64,000 nt of DNA from Oreocharis arfaki (taxonomy: Eukaryota; Chordata; Aves; Passeriformes; Paramythiidae): assembly GCA_013398015.1 (NCBI GenBank), contig VZRR01002857.1:1-64000 (forward strand), given 5' to 3'. A program made the translations under genes and the position numbers. Positions 23,701 to 35,356 of the stretch are shown piece after piece (position 1 is the first letter of the stretch; each line of letters starts with the position of its first letter). The notes below the pieces were generated by a model that was given only the letters and a program-made list of their open reading frames with translations, was not told the origin of the DNA and did no database searches.

Positions 23701-26500
23701 AGGCTTGGGAAGCAGAGTGAAAGTCATATGGAAGCGGAAAAAGATCAGATAGCTGAAAGAATTTTAAAAAATGTGATTGTGCAGTGTGGGAATTAAGGAT
23801 TTAAAAACTTGCAGGTAGTAAATGCTAGTCATTGCCATTATTCGGGAGCCAGAAGAGACTAAGTCACAGCCATTTGGAAATGTTAAAATATCGGCACTCT
23901 ATGGGAAATTTCTTCACTCTTGTGACTTTCTTCAAGCCAGATCAGTCAGCATGTGGAGCTGTCACTAGATCTGTATTCCAACACATCCAACATCCACAGT
24001 GAAATTTAAATACAAAGGCAAAAATGGAATCAAAGATGAAGGAACACTGCTTTAGAATCATCATTCTTATCCTTAGTTCTTCCTGAGTTTAATCCCATGT
24101 CAGGCTTTCCACTATTTTTTAAGGGATGAATGTCAGGCAAAATGGAATATTGTAATTTGTGTCATTCTGTTTGCCCTTTTTTCATACTGGCACAACGCTG
24201 GCAACAGATTCCCATAATTCCCATGACATTCCAGGATTTATTAAACTGAACATTGCCGTGACAAAGTACCAAGTATTTTCCGATGTTAAGGTGCAAGACA
24301 TCTGGGGCTAAGGATTCAATGTTTATTGGTGCTCCCCAAAGACCAAAAAATAGGCAATTTTCTGTGTGCAATATTTATCTTTCCACTTACAGAACACAGG
24401 TATCATTGAGTGTATTTTGTCTCATAATTAGAAATATTACCATGTCGACTGACAGGCCTATGAACATTATTAGGAGATGCTTCATTACCCACTTGCTGTA
24501 AAATTATTTGAATTTCATCCATTCAAGATGTGGATTTTTAAATAATGTTTTTGACTTTTCCAAATAATTTTCTACATTATATAATTTCTACTTCATGTTA
24601 ATTATCATAAACTGAATTTTTTTATTGCCTCTTACGTATTCCTTTGTACTGTTTAATGCTTCTCTTTACCTGGCCAACCTACCACAAGGGAATTTCAACA
24701 AATTTTCAACCCACTCTCTCTATGGCAGATGGACAGTTATCTATCAAATAGGCCCTTCTGTAAGACACAATAGCTTTTATTGAAATGTTTCTGACATTTT
24801 TGTCCTTTCAAACAATTTTTCGGGTTTTGTCATCCTTGCTCAGTTAGCTTTTCACTAGATATTATCAACGGTGACTCTGTTCTCTTTGTGTGTTTTGAAT
24901 GTGATCCATGATTATGGGACCCTAGGCAACTGGTGACCTCTGATCCAATGATTAGTTAATCTTTATCACTCATAATGAAGTAATAAAGTCGGCACACACC
25001 TTGCTTAAATACTGCCAGTACGAGAAAATTACAATATATATGATTATATATTTTTGGAGGCTTTTTGCCTCCAGCTACCAAGGGAAGAAAGAGAAGTGCA
25101 CATGCGTGATCCTGTTTGCCTGCCCCACAAACTCCAACTCAGCTGGCAGACTAGGGGGCAAGTCAACATCTTCACAAATTCTCAGCAAGTTATACCTTTA
25201 TGCAACATGTCACTGATGTCTGCCAAAGCCAAAATCCCATGACACAAGGAGATACTTGTACAAATTGTGTTTTTCCAGAGAAAGCCACTAAGATTAACCC
25301 TCTGTAAGATGTTTACTGGTTCTGACACAATGCACAGTCTTCCACTGGATTTGGGAATCACCTGGGAAAGAAACAGCAAAAAACAATATATATGTTAGCA
25401 GAAGAGTACGTGTTTGATGGACTTCAGTGCGCCCTGCTAAAGAGTGCATGTGAAAACCAGAGAAAATAAGGACGGAAGTAAGGAAAGGTGCAGTCAACAT
25501 TCCTCTTCCATCATGAAACCAAAGGATTAGGGAAACGAAAGTGCGGAGGTGGAAAGAGAAACATGGACAAAGCAACCATGGAAATAGTGTAGATGGAGAG
25601 AATAACAATCTCTGAAAAGTCAGAAATGGATGGAAGGGAGAAACAGTGTGTAGAAAATAATTGAGGAGGAAATTTTAAAAGTGCTATGATAGTTGGTCCA
25701 GAGGACTCAATGCAGAAGGGCCAAAGAAGGTGAATGGTAAAGAATGACTACAAGGATGCACTTCTCATGCCAGGCATTACATTATGATACGTATTATCAT
25801 TTCACCTCAGAAATCTATAATGAAAACCAGCAGCAATGTACATTGCAGCAGTATGTAGGAAGACAATGCTCGAGAGCAACATAAATCAGAGGCAACAATA
25901 GAAGATCTGGGGGGCAGTTTCTCTGGGGCACGAGGATAAAAAGGTTGATCCTGGGTGGGGAGTTGCGAAATGTTTTGAAGAACAAAATTTTGAGGCTGAC
26001 AGTATTGAGTAGGAGGGAATGCTTTGCATGAGCCTCAAAGCTAGGGAAGATGGGCAGGGGGAAAGGAGCTGGAAGAAGGACAAGCTGGGGTTGTTAGCAA
26101 GAAATGAACATGAACTGAAGGAAAACAGGAAGAGTCATAGGTGAGCAGAGACTGTAGAAGTTGTCAACAGGACAACTTAACCAAAGGCTAAATAGTGCAC
26201 CCTTTCCATTCTCTTCTTCCTTCTAAAAAAACCCCACATCTCAAAATCATCCTGTTACCCGACTCTGAAAACTAGCCCTACCATGCTGGGTGTGGGCTTC
26301 TATTAACTACCATTTCCTGGCAACTTCTTCAAGGTTCCTCTCAGTTCTAAGGCAAAAGAAAAACCAATCGAAAAACCCAAACCAAACCAACACAAAACCA
26401 AAACCAAACAAACCCAAAAGAGAAAATAAAATAAAGTAAACACCACTGGGGACATCTTTCAGGCCTGGTAGGCAAGGTCCTGGGGGCTGGAGCCTCTGGC
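20761..26500. other. Intergenic DNA, no gene seen
   Basis: AT-rich, with unique-looking AT-dense stretches at 21130-21720 and 24500-24660. A C-rich run (about 21950) and a purine-rich interval (about 25500-26110) stand out. An A/C-rich low-complexity run of AACC and AAAC units occupies about 26350-26440. None of the open frames shows a recognisable domain. Confidence 0.55.
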
Positions 26501-26879
26501 ACACGCAGTGCACAAACTCACAAGGCCGCCACGCATGCTGTGGACGCCCACGTACCCTCCACGCCGCCCTGCCACGAGCACACCCTCGGACAGACAATGA
26601 GCAGCGGGTCCGTGTCGTGGCCCCCCCACTCGGCGGCATCTCCCGGCAGCGTTCCTGCCCTGCCGGCAGCCCCGGCGCGGCTGCCCCGACGTGCGGGACC
26701 CGCTCCGGGCGCGCCGCCGCGCTTCCTCCTGTCCTTCCCGAGCGCGGGGCCGGCTCGCTGGTACGCTAGGTGGGCACCAAAAAGTTAGGGACAGCTGGGG
26801 GCTGACGGGGCCGGGGCGGCAGGGCCGCTTCCCCCCCGCTTTTGTTTAACGCCGGGGAGCGGACCCTTGGCGGGGCTGA

Positions 26880-27033
26880 GCCGGGTGGTCGCGCCCCGGT
26901 CCGCAGCATGAGCCTGTTCCACGGCCCCGCCGTCGCCACAGGGCCAGGAGTGGGAAGAAGGAGGAGGAGGAGGAGGAGGAGGAGGGGAACTGAGGCGGAA
27001 GGTGTCTCTTCAGCCTCACTCTCTCCCTCCAAG
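26880..27033 (+). ncRNA. Candidate first exon of a spliced lncRNA (CASC15-like position)
   Basis: The 3' boundary is proposed at the strong donor CTCCAAG/GTGAGT. The start is a guess within the CpG island upstream. The interval includes a GGA trinucleotide repeat. It is not protein-coding in any convincing way. The link to the exon at 30540-30846 is inferred from strand and order only. Confidence 0.4.
26957..26986 (+). repeat. GGA trinucleotide microsatellite
   Basis: About ten consecutive GGA units in the CpG island. It is a purine-only tract, probably length-polymorphic, and lies in the proposed transcribed part of the lncRNA. Confidence 0.9.
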
Positions 27034-27481
27034 GTGAGTTGCAGCGCTGCTCCGCGCTCCTTTTGTCTCGGTGCGAGGCCGCGGCGCACCCCGGCCCCGC
27101 CCCGCCAAACTTTCGGCGGGGACCTGGGCGCCCCGACGGCCGCCCGCGGAGCCGGGGCCGGGCAGGGCGCGGGGGAGCGCGCGTTCCTCCGGGGACGCGC
27201 CGGGGCTGCCGGCGACGCCCGTGTCGGGTGTCCCCGTGGGGGCGGCCGGAGGGCAGGTGAAGGGGCCGTGGGGTGAGGGCGGCCACCTCCTTCCCTTTTG
27301 GTTTCTTTGGGACGGATGCGGTCGGCCCCATCTTTGCGCTTTACGCAACAGGTAGGGATGCCAGGAGCTGGCGGCGGCGGCACGGAGCCCCGGCCAGGAG
27401 GTTACTGGGGGCTTTTTTGTTACGTTCTCTGGAAAAGTGCGAAGGGGAGGTGGAGGAGAACAACAGTTTTCCGAAATTCCC

Positions 27482-27984
27482 CTTCAGTTGTTTATTTATG
27501 TACTTCCCGTGTCCATGAAAAAAGGGTTCGTTTCGCAACTCCGGAGTTTTATATTGTTTTCTATTTACTGCCCCCCCCCCCTTTTCTTTCTGTTAAAGTT
27601 ATTTTTCTTTATGTTCTGCGTTTGCCCGTCTCATTCCGGCAGATCAAACTGTCCGAAAGCAGATCCCCAGAGGCTTGTCCTCCCCGACAGTCAGGGGAAT
27701 CCAAACAAAGAAGTGCATCTAACGGAAATAATNCTTCAGTTGTTTATTTATGTACTTCCCGTGTCCATGAAAAAAGGGTTCGTTTCGCAACTCCGGAGTT
27801 TTATATTGTTTTCTATTTACTGCCTCCCCCCCCTTTTCTTTCTGTTAAAGTTATTTTTCTTTATGTTCTGCGTTTGCCCGTCTCATTCCGGCAGATCAAA
27901 CTGTCCGAAAGCAGATCCCCAGAGGCTTGTCCTCACTGACAGTCAGGGGAATCCAAACAAAGAGGTGCATCTACCGGAAATAAT
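27482..27984. other. 251-bp near-identical tandem duplication split by an N
   Basis: Bases 27482-27732 recur at 27734-27984 at an exact offset of 252 with the single N at 27733 between them. By eye the copies differ at about six positions, including one in a C-run and two in a CCCCGACA/CACTGACA site. Both copies carry a splice-acceptor-like pyrimidine tract ending TCCGGCAG. This is most simply two alleles, or an overlapping contig end, placed side by side. Confidence 0.85.
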
Positions 27985-28441
27985 GATTTGAGAGATGGTT
28001 CTCTCCCTTTCCACCCCCCACTCCCCCGCCTTGAATTAAATTGTTTTCTTTTCTGGGAGGTTCAGTTCGAGGGAAGTTTTGCGCCGGAGCCGGGGTCGGG
28101 GCTGAGGAGGGATGGAGCAGACGGAAAGTTGCGGTGGTGGGAGGAGGCGGGGGGCGAGGGCAGTACGGGACCCCGGCGGCGCCCGGACCGCGGGGGGAGC
28201 AGGGGCGCGGGGGACCTGCCGCCGCTGCCGGCTCTTTGTCTGCTCGGGCAACTTGAACAAAAGGAGAAACTCGGATGAACTCTCCATCTCTCCCTCGCCT
28301 CTCCCGGGTTAACTCATCTTCGGAAACTTTATCCGAAGAGATTTACTCAACTTTCTTCGACCTCTCCCGCCGCTTAAAAGCAAAGAACCCCTCCGTAGGC
28401 TTCTAAGAAAATCTGGTTTCACAGTTTAGAGAAAGGAGAAG
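27895..28441 (+). ncRNA. Candidate alternative exon of the lncRNA
   Basis: Bounded upstream by a good acceptor (long T/C tract then CCGGCAG before 27895; the duplicate copy is before 27643) and downstream by AGAAG/GTACGT. No long convincing frame. It would be a 547-base exon inside the CpG island. It might instead be an alternative first exon starting within the interval. Purely signal-based. Confidence 0.35.
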
Positions 28442-28669
28442 GTACGTTTGGACTTGGGGTTTATTGTTCTTTCCCGGCTCCCTCGTCGCCCCCCCCCTCC
28501 GCCCTGCCATCCGCGCCCGGGTCTGGGAGCGCAGCGGAGGCGGCTGCGGGCCAGCCCAGCCTTTCCTTTGTACTTTTGGGAGCACATGCAGGTATTTTTG
28601 GGGAGGGTAAGGCAGTCAGTCATTCTGCCCGAACTCCCGTAATGCAGCCCGGGGGGCACTACTCGGGGG

Positions 28670-28673
28670 NNNN
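28670..28673. other. Four-N gap in a G-rich run
   Basis: NNNN is flanked by GGGGG on the left and TGGGGGGGG on the right. Sequencing through the G-run failed and the true length is unknown. Confidence 0.95.
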
Positions 28674-28815
28674 TGGGGGGGGTGGAGGGAAGTGGACTCG
28701 GAGGGCTTTCTGGATCGCGCTGTGTTTTTCAGAGTTGCGACAGGGAAAAGCTGAAGACGGAGAAAACTTGATGGGATTTTAGGGAGTCCTGGCGGCCCTG
28801 GCCAGGGAGTCGGGG

Positions 28816-28836
28816 GCTAGTGAAGNGCTAGTGAAG
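28816..28836. other. 10-bp direct repeat around a single N
   Basis: GCTAGTGAAG stands on both sides of the N at 28826. It is another unmerged contig overlap, so this locus is probably one copy long. Confidence 0.8.
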
Positions 28837-29269
28837 GCCGTGAGGCTGGGCAGGGCAGCGCGCAGCAGGGGCAAGGTGGGGGCTCCGTCGTGTGCCAGCT
28901 TGGGTCGCGGGGGCCAAAACACTACAGAGGGTGACACACTGCTCCTGTGGGACCGCCCCAGGGAACCAAGGTGCGCAGAAGTGCCGAGGGACAATTTTAG
29001 GAGAAGAGGGACGGACTAGAGGGAGAACTTTGTTCTTCCGATTGCATTGATCATTGATCAAGCGAAGGGGAGAGTGGGAAGGGTCAGTCCAGGCTGGCCC
29101 TTCCTCGGCTGGGCTTCTCCTGCACAGTGCAAGGGCTCCTTCTTCCCTTTGGAAACACAATAGTTGCCTTGGGTTTTGTTCATTGCTTTTGGTTGGTGCT
29201 TTCTAGAGCAAGCATCGCAACTCCAGAGAACTTACTTGTGCGCTCTTTGTACTTTTCTTAGTTATCTTG

Positions 29270-29950
29270 ATCAATTTAGTATCTTATTATTTCCCCATCC
29301 TCTTTTTCTCTGCTGTGTACTAACCATTCATTTTTCTCTTTTTTCATCCTAGTCCCCTACTTTCTTGTGTTTTTTTGTCCCAATTGTCCCTCTCTCTCCT
29401 TAGATTTACCCATTTCAGAATTTCTGAAGTCTCTACTTTTTCACTTTCTACTGTTACTCATTCTCCTCCTTCTTGATCCCTTCCCACCTACTCTTCTACC
29501 TTTATGCTTGCTTGCATTTCTCATGAAAAACTCCTTTTGTCAGGGTCTTTCCCTTCCTCCATGCATAGATACGCTTGTTTCTCCTGATGTGAAGCAAACA
29601 TAAAGCTTCTTGTTCTCTCCTAAACTTACTCTTCTCTGGTCTGCCCTACATCCATGTTACCCAGTTACACAGACAGAGCTTCTAGCAATAATTCTTGTTC
29701 ACCAATGTTCACTTTCTCCTTTCTTCTCATCTCGGTCTCTGTGTACAAGCATCTTCCAGTCTCTGAAAGCTTCTTCTAGTTCCTCTCTGTTGTCCTTAGT
29801 GTGGAAGTTTATTCTTTTCCCTTTCCCCCACTCCATCTCGGCAGACCTGACACTGTTCTTCACATCATTGTTCCCTCCTGTGCAGAGAACTCAGACTTTT
29901 CTCTCCATTCCTCATAGTCCCCTTCCCAACCTAAGTAAAATTCGCATTTT
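29270..29950. repeat. Pyrimidine-rich, G-poor interval
   Basis: For about 680 bases the plus strand is dominated by T and C (CTCCTT, TTCTCC and similar words) with few Gs. It lies in the proposed first intron of the lncRNA. It is not a regular microsatellite. It could be an old degenerate pyrimidine tract. Open frames rich in Ser, Leu and Phe here reflect composition only. Confidence 0.6.
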
Positions 29951-30539
29951 GTGCCTTTGAAGGAATTGCACAGAGGGACTACCAGAGTAGACTTACGTGG
30001 GTTTGGCTACTTTGGCTTCTTCCTGGGCCTAATGCTATCAGGTCCCAAATGAAGTAGCACATCTGCTGGTGGAGGTGCTGTGGGGAGACACTGTGACAAG
30101 GCTAAGGAGGCAGAGAAGATCACATATGTTTCCCTCAAAAGGGTTGATGATTTTTTTTGCTACTTGGGCTTTTTTAATTGCCTTACTGTTTTCATTAGTT
30201 TTTAAATACCTGCTAGGGCAGTTGAAGAGCCCTTATATTACATTTATGTTACCTTTCTTTCCTGTCACTTCAGTGCTTTTTGGAATGTAAGACTGTGCAA
30301 TCTGTAGAGATATATGAAAGCCTTTTTCTTAAACCTTCTTCTGTTACACTCCAGCCCCATGATGTTTCCAAAGCAAAATGCCATCAACAGGCTTCGATCT
30401 TAGGATGTGTCTAAATCTGTGAAGAAATATGTGTTTGAAATTATTCAGAAGAACGTAACTTTATATTTGTATGTTAGTCCCCAAGTGGTGTGGCAGAGTT
30501 ACTGTGCTGAACTAACGCTTCTTCCTTGTATTTGAACAG

Positions 30540-30846
30540 GCCACAACGTGATTGTTGGGAAAATGGGATGGTTGCCAGAACATCAGTCTGTGATGGGTGC
30601 CATATTGCATTACTCTTCGAATGGTGGAATACAGCTTGGGATTCTTCAGGGCTGCTCAGCATTGTTCAAACTGGACCATACAGCTGCTTAACATCTTAAC
30701 TGTTTGGATTCATACTAATGGTTAATGGTCTCCTGGAGGAAGTGGAAGAGCCCCATGCTGAAACTTGTGGATATTGTGGAACATGCTGCTGAGACCCATT
30801 TGGATTATATTTCCATCTGACACCAAGGTTCTGCAGCTGATGAAAG
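30540..30846 (+). ncRNA. Probable internal exon of a spliced lncRNA (CASC15-like position)
   Basis: A pyrimidine-rich acceptor (CTTCTTCCTTGTATTTGAACAG) ends at 30539 and a good donor (GAAAG/GTATGC) begins at 30847. The 307 bases between are more balanced in composition than their flanks and contain no homopolymers. The signals work only on the plus strand, the same strand as SOX4 and human CASC15. The exon holds one short frame of 43 codons but no longer coding potential. A chance pairing of splice-like words cannot be excluded; RNA evidence would decide. Confidence 0.5.
30568..30699 (+). CDS. Short ORF of 43 codons in the candidate lncRNA exon (speculative)
   Basis: An ATG with G at -3 and G at +4 opens a 43-codon frame ending in TAA. 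The product would be rich in Trp (3) and Cys (3, including CDGC) with a short hydrophobic centre (HIALLF). The frame is also open back to the exon's acceptor side. It matches no family I know. It is listed because such frames in lncRNAs are sometimes translated; most are not. Confidence 0.15.
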   Translation: MVARTSVCDGCHIALLFEWWNTAWDSSGLLSIVQTGPYSCLTS

Positions 30847-33800
30847 GTATGCTTCTGCTCTGGTGCAAAAGTACTGTCTCTCATACATCAAAATACTAAG
30901 CACATTGTCTTTGTTTTAAACAAACTTGCTTTGTAGCCTTTTTTTTTTGTTTCGCCTTGTGGCTGATACCTACCGATAGTTTTATTAAATATCAGGTGTT
31001 AATCTGACAGAATGTCGTACTAATAGTTTGACAGTGTTTATATCTTAAATGGAAAAGGAAAAGCCAAATGTGAAAGTTTTTCTTTTTTTCATAATTAACT
31101 TATATTTTCAAGGTAATGACTTCATAGAGTCTAGGAGTGCTTAGCAGCTCCAGAAAATGAGACTACTTAACTTCTTAAAAAAAAAAAAGTTAAAAACAAT
31201 TTAAACAAAGCACTTTCTGCAGTTCTGAACTTCTAAATAGCCCAGTTTGTTTGAAGATGTTACTATTTTGAACTCAAGATAGCAACTTTCTATTATTTAA
31301 CCTCTCTTCCTCCAAATAGCAACAAAAATATTAAGGATGGCTTGTATGGGGGAAAAAGAGCAAACAAAAGTATTTCAGTTGAAAATTCAAGGAATTTTTT
31401 TGTTTCATATGTGTTTAAAGCTTTGATGTAAGGCTTCTTGCAGGGAGTGTTTGCATCCCGAATGTCCTAGTAATGTGAAAGTCTAGTGGATGCAATTCAG
31501 CGCTCAGTTTTCTCCTTATTGAATGAGGTAATCAGTGTACAAAAATGAACTGGAAACTAGCAGAGAAAACAAGTGGTTAAAGAGTTATTAATGAATAACA
31601 AATTATTCTTGAATCTAGATGGAGTGTGAATCCAGTAGTGAGGAAATCAGTGAGCTCCTTAGTGAACTGTGTTAATGGCAAAGCGAATTTTAAAAGTATT
31701 TAAAATCTCATCCTTTTATACCTGTTCTGTGCACTTCTTCATTATAGCTGAAAATGAATGACATGAAAGTAGTCGGTTTTGCTGCATGTTTCAGCTCAAC
31801 TGATTGGTTTCAGCATAAACCCTATGTAGGGCAGACAAGTATTCATAATCTTAAGAAAAGTGCTGAGCTGGCTGGCCTACTTTAGAGCAAAACAGAAATC
31901 TGAACGAATAATCACTTGTGATCCTTTCCCGCTGTAAACAGAGATACAAGAAGCAATACAGTTCTAATTTCCTGGTTCTGACTGTGTTTTAATAAAGACC
32001 TACTCTTAATTTTCTTGATTATTGTGGGTAAGCTTTTTGTTGCGTACTGGATGCAATTAATGTACATTTAGATTTACGGTCTTAATATTGTTCTGCATTT
32101 ATACTATTTTTGAACTTTGTATGAGTGAAGCCAGCCATATGAAAGTCTTTAATTTGAAGTCTCGGAAATAGAAAGTCTTGGGCTGTTTGTGGAAAGAGAA
32201 AGCAAAGAATAATAAATGGATTGTGCGGATAAAAATATTTAGAGCTGCTATCTAGTGTCATCTTGGAAAAGAAGCCCAGTTATTATGTTGCTGTTTTTAA
32301 AGAAAATCAAAACTGCAATCCCTTTTTTGTTTCCGTGAAGATTTTATTCTAGTTGAGTTTCTTCTCAGGCGTTTGCCACTCTTTAGGAAAACTAAATTGA
32401 ACATAGAAGTACACTTCATTTATGTGCATGAAAGCTATTAATATTCATCAACACTCAAAATCGAGGGGAATTTTTACTTATAATTAATAAGATAAAGAAA
32501 CTATTCCTTAGCTTAATCTGAGAGTTTGTGTATATTGAATTTCATCATTGCCATAAGATTCTGGATATAGTAGGCAAATTATTAGATGTATTTGCATTTG
32601 TTTATACTTGGAACATTTCAAACATTAATAACTTGGTGACAAACTTAAGATTTACAACTTATCTGTCTTCAGATTTCTCTGGACTATTTCCAATAAAATG
32701 CAAAGAATCATTCTCCCATTCGGAGATGAGATCTGCAGAGAGAGGAAAAGCAGGGCCAGATAGAAGGTGTTCAGTGTGTAAGTTCTCATCTGGGAGGTGT
32801 GCTGCGCTGGTAGGAGATGAGACCCTTTTGAGGTTTGCAGAGAGATGGGGGAAATGCTTTCTGGGGGCTCTAGCTAGAGTGCTCCTCTACCTTTCTCCTG
32901 GGAGCAGTTCCAGCAAAGGGGCCAGGTGCAGCAGGGGTTGAATGGAGGCTGAGAACTGTGGGAAGGAGGAGCACCTGGGCCCTGGGAGGGGTGATGGGGA
33001 CCACCTGCCTTACTTGGGGTGGGAAGGAGCCTTGCTGTTCTCAGAGGGCCTAGTTGTGAGGAGCTGCTGAGGAGGGTTTTGGGTATGGGAACCTGAAGTG
33101 TGGGAAAGAGGTTGTTTCTGTGACTTGTCTTTGGTTGCAATTTGGCAGGTGTTTGCTTTGCTTGTGACAGTCCTGGAAGGTGATTGAAATCCTAGCAGGT
33201 GTCCAAGGCAGTGTGGTTTTGGGGGGCAGGGGGGGAAAAGGGGGATTGAGTTTTGAACTCTCCCTCACAAGCCTACCCTGGAACTGTAGTCTGGTAGCAG
33301 AATTTACACCTAAAACAAATTAAACCAAACCCAGACAGTTTGTACAGTGATTCCTCTTTTGAACTGTGCTCTCAGTTAAGAAAGTCTTCTAGCCAATGTA
33401 CTTGGTTGTTTGAGAAAGTGTTTTGCTCTGTGTAACTGAGGTGAGAGGAAACATGGGGGTCTTTCAGGCCAACCCAGCTCGAGTGTGGAAGAGATTTAAC
33501 AGGCTCCAAGGAGTGCAAATTTTACAGTGTGGTATGTGTGGGCAGGTGAGTTGCCTTGTTGGAGTTGTGCATTGTGAGGAATGGGCTGAGGAGAACAGGG
33601 CAGGTTTTGTTACTGCCAGATTTTTAGGTGGAAGAGGAGATGGTATATGGAGTAACTTCCTATCCATTAACATCTAAGACGGTAGAAAGGAAAATATGAT
33701 AAGGGCTCTATTTCTTTGACTGTTCCCTCCCTTTGGTTGAAGTGTTTTTCTGGATGCATAAACTCCAGAATTCCCTAGTGAGGTACAAATTTCAGTAGAT

Positions 33801-35319
33801 CCATGTGCACCCCGCCTGGGGGGGTCCTGATACAAAATGGGGATAGGGGTGCTGTCCTGAGGGCCTGCTGCCTTTCACCCCTCCTGTGGGAGGCCCCACT
33901 CCTGGCAATGAACGACAAAGAAGACTTCTTCTCTGGAGGCTTCGCCAGGGTGTCCTCCTCAGGATTTAGAGGCACAATTTGATTCTTGAGTAAAATTTTG
34001 GGACAAAGTTTTTGGACATAGGATTGTTAGTCCCTGAAAGGGTTTCCAAGCAGTCCAAGGAGTATTGGGCATCTATAAGGAGGCTGGTGTGGTAAACAGT
34101 CACTTCATGATCTTCACTGAGAAAGCAAGATGGAAGCTGTAGGTCAGGGCATGTTACTAGAATGGAGTTGTCTTTGTATCTTTGGTTCCATAGAAAATGC
34201 TACTGATAATTGTGTCTGGTTTTTTTTTTCCTCCTTATTTTGCTCAAGGCTGGTTGAATCTCATGTGTGGAATCATGTAGCTTACTGTAGTAGAAATCAT
34301 AATTGCAAATATGATGTTTTCTTTTTTTTTGATTTTTTTGCTTTCACTCGTTTGTCACCTTATTATGCAACTTCAGGTGCAGTATTGTTACAGAAGCAGT
34401 ATAACCATTGGAGTACAGTTTGTTTCTTTTCTTGTCAGAGCAAATTTTTATGAGAGGTACAAAAAAAGGCAACCAAGGCTGGAAAGAGAGAGCTTCTACT
34501 TGAAATCTGAGTGTGGGTTTACACAAACCACAATCCCCCACACGTTATATTACAGTTATGATTGAGAAATAATTGCATGAAAACTTACAATGAAAACAAA
34601 GCTTCCAACGTGTGACCTGCTTTTTCTGTAAAGTGCTCTCAGTTATGTCAGGACAGAGGCATATGGTGTCTGGAATAGTTTTCTGTTTCTTTATTGGATT
34701 TACTTTACGTAGCAAGAAGCTTTCCAACTCACTAATGGATTCTATTTTGATTTTTTTTTATACTTGCATTGTCATAACATGAAATTTATCACAAACTATT
34801 TGTGAAGCCTGAGGTAGGGTGATATTGTGCTTGATACATTGACCTTTCCTCGATTGAAATGCATAGATGTGTTTGGGTTTGGTAGGGGGAAATGGATAAG
34901 CTAGGAAGACCTAGAATATTTTAACACAAAATTAGTTCTAGCCTTCGAGGACAGGGACAGTACTTCCCCCGAAAGGTTATGAGACTACTGCAAGTGTGGA
35001 TTCTGTATTTAAATCCATGAATGTTGTAGATTAGTGAGAACAAATTGTGTTTGATTCTGTATAAAAAAGAAAAAAGAGAAAAAGCTCCTGCCTAGTCCAG
35101 ATGTGCCTGCTACTGCTAAAAATAGAAAAATTATTTCATTTCTTTATACTTGTAAACTAAAGCTGCAGTCCTTCTATTTAAGAACAATGTTGCAACTCTA
35201 TGAAATAAACTGCATTTTGATACATCTTAAAGGTTCCAGTACAAATTTTTCTGTCACTTTTCTGTGGTTTNTTTTTTTTCACTTTTTTTTGTTTTTTTTT
35301 TTTTTTTTGTTTTTGTTTT

Positions 35320-35356
<37 letters not shown>

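Larger units (their letters stand above)
26530..28880. promoter_or_regulatory. CpG island with candidate lncRNA promoter
   Basis: About 23 kb past SOX4 the base composition switches abruptly to GC- and CpG-rich, strongest at 26640-27280 and again at 28060-28600. Plus-strand splice donors of near-consensus form are present (AAG/GTGAGT at 27033/27034 and AAG/GTACGT at 28441/28442), and an exon-like segment follows at 30540. It is TATA-less, typical of CpG-island promoters. Position and strand match human CASC15, the long noncoding RNA 3' of SOX4; that homology is inferred from synteny, not from alignment. Large open frames on both strands (for example minus 26766-27383) are GC artefacts. Confidence 0.65.

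Noticed and set aside
26766..27383. 205-residue minus-strand open frame
   Set aside because: It is a Pro/Arg/Ala-rich frame in a CpG island, with long frames on the other strand and other phases too. It has no domain and no start or splice support.
27298..27939. 213-residue plus-strand open frame
   Set aside because: It runs through an N and contains the same peptide stretch twice because of the false tandem duplication. The true sequence would not have it.
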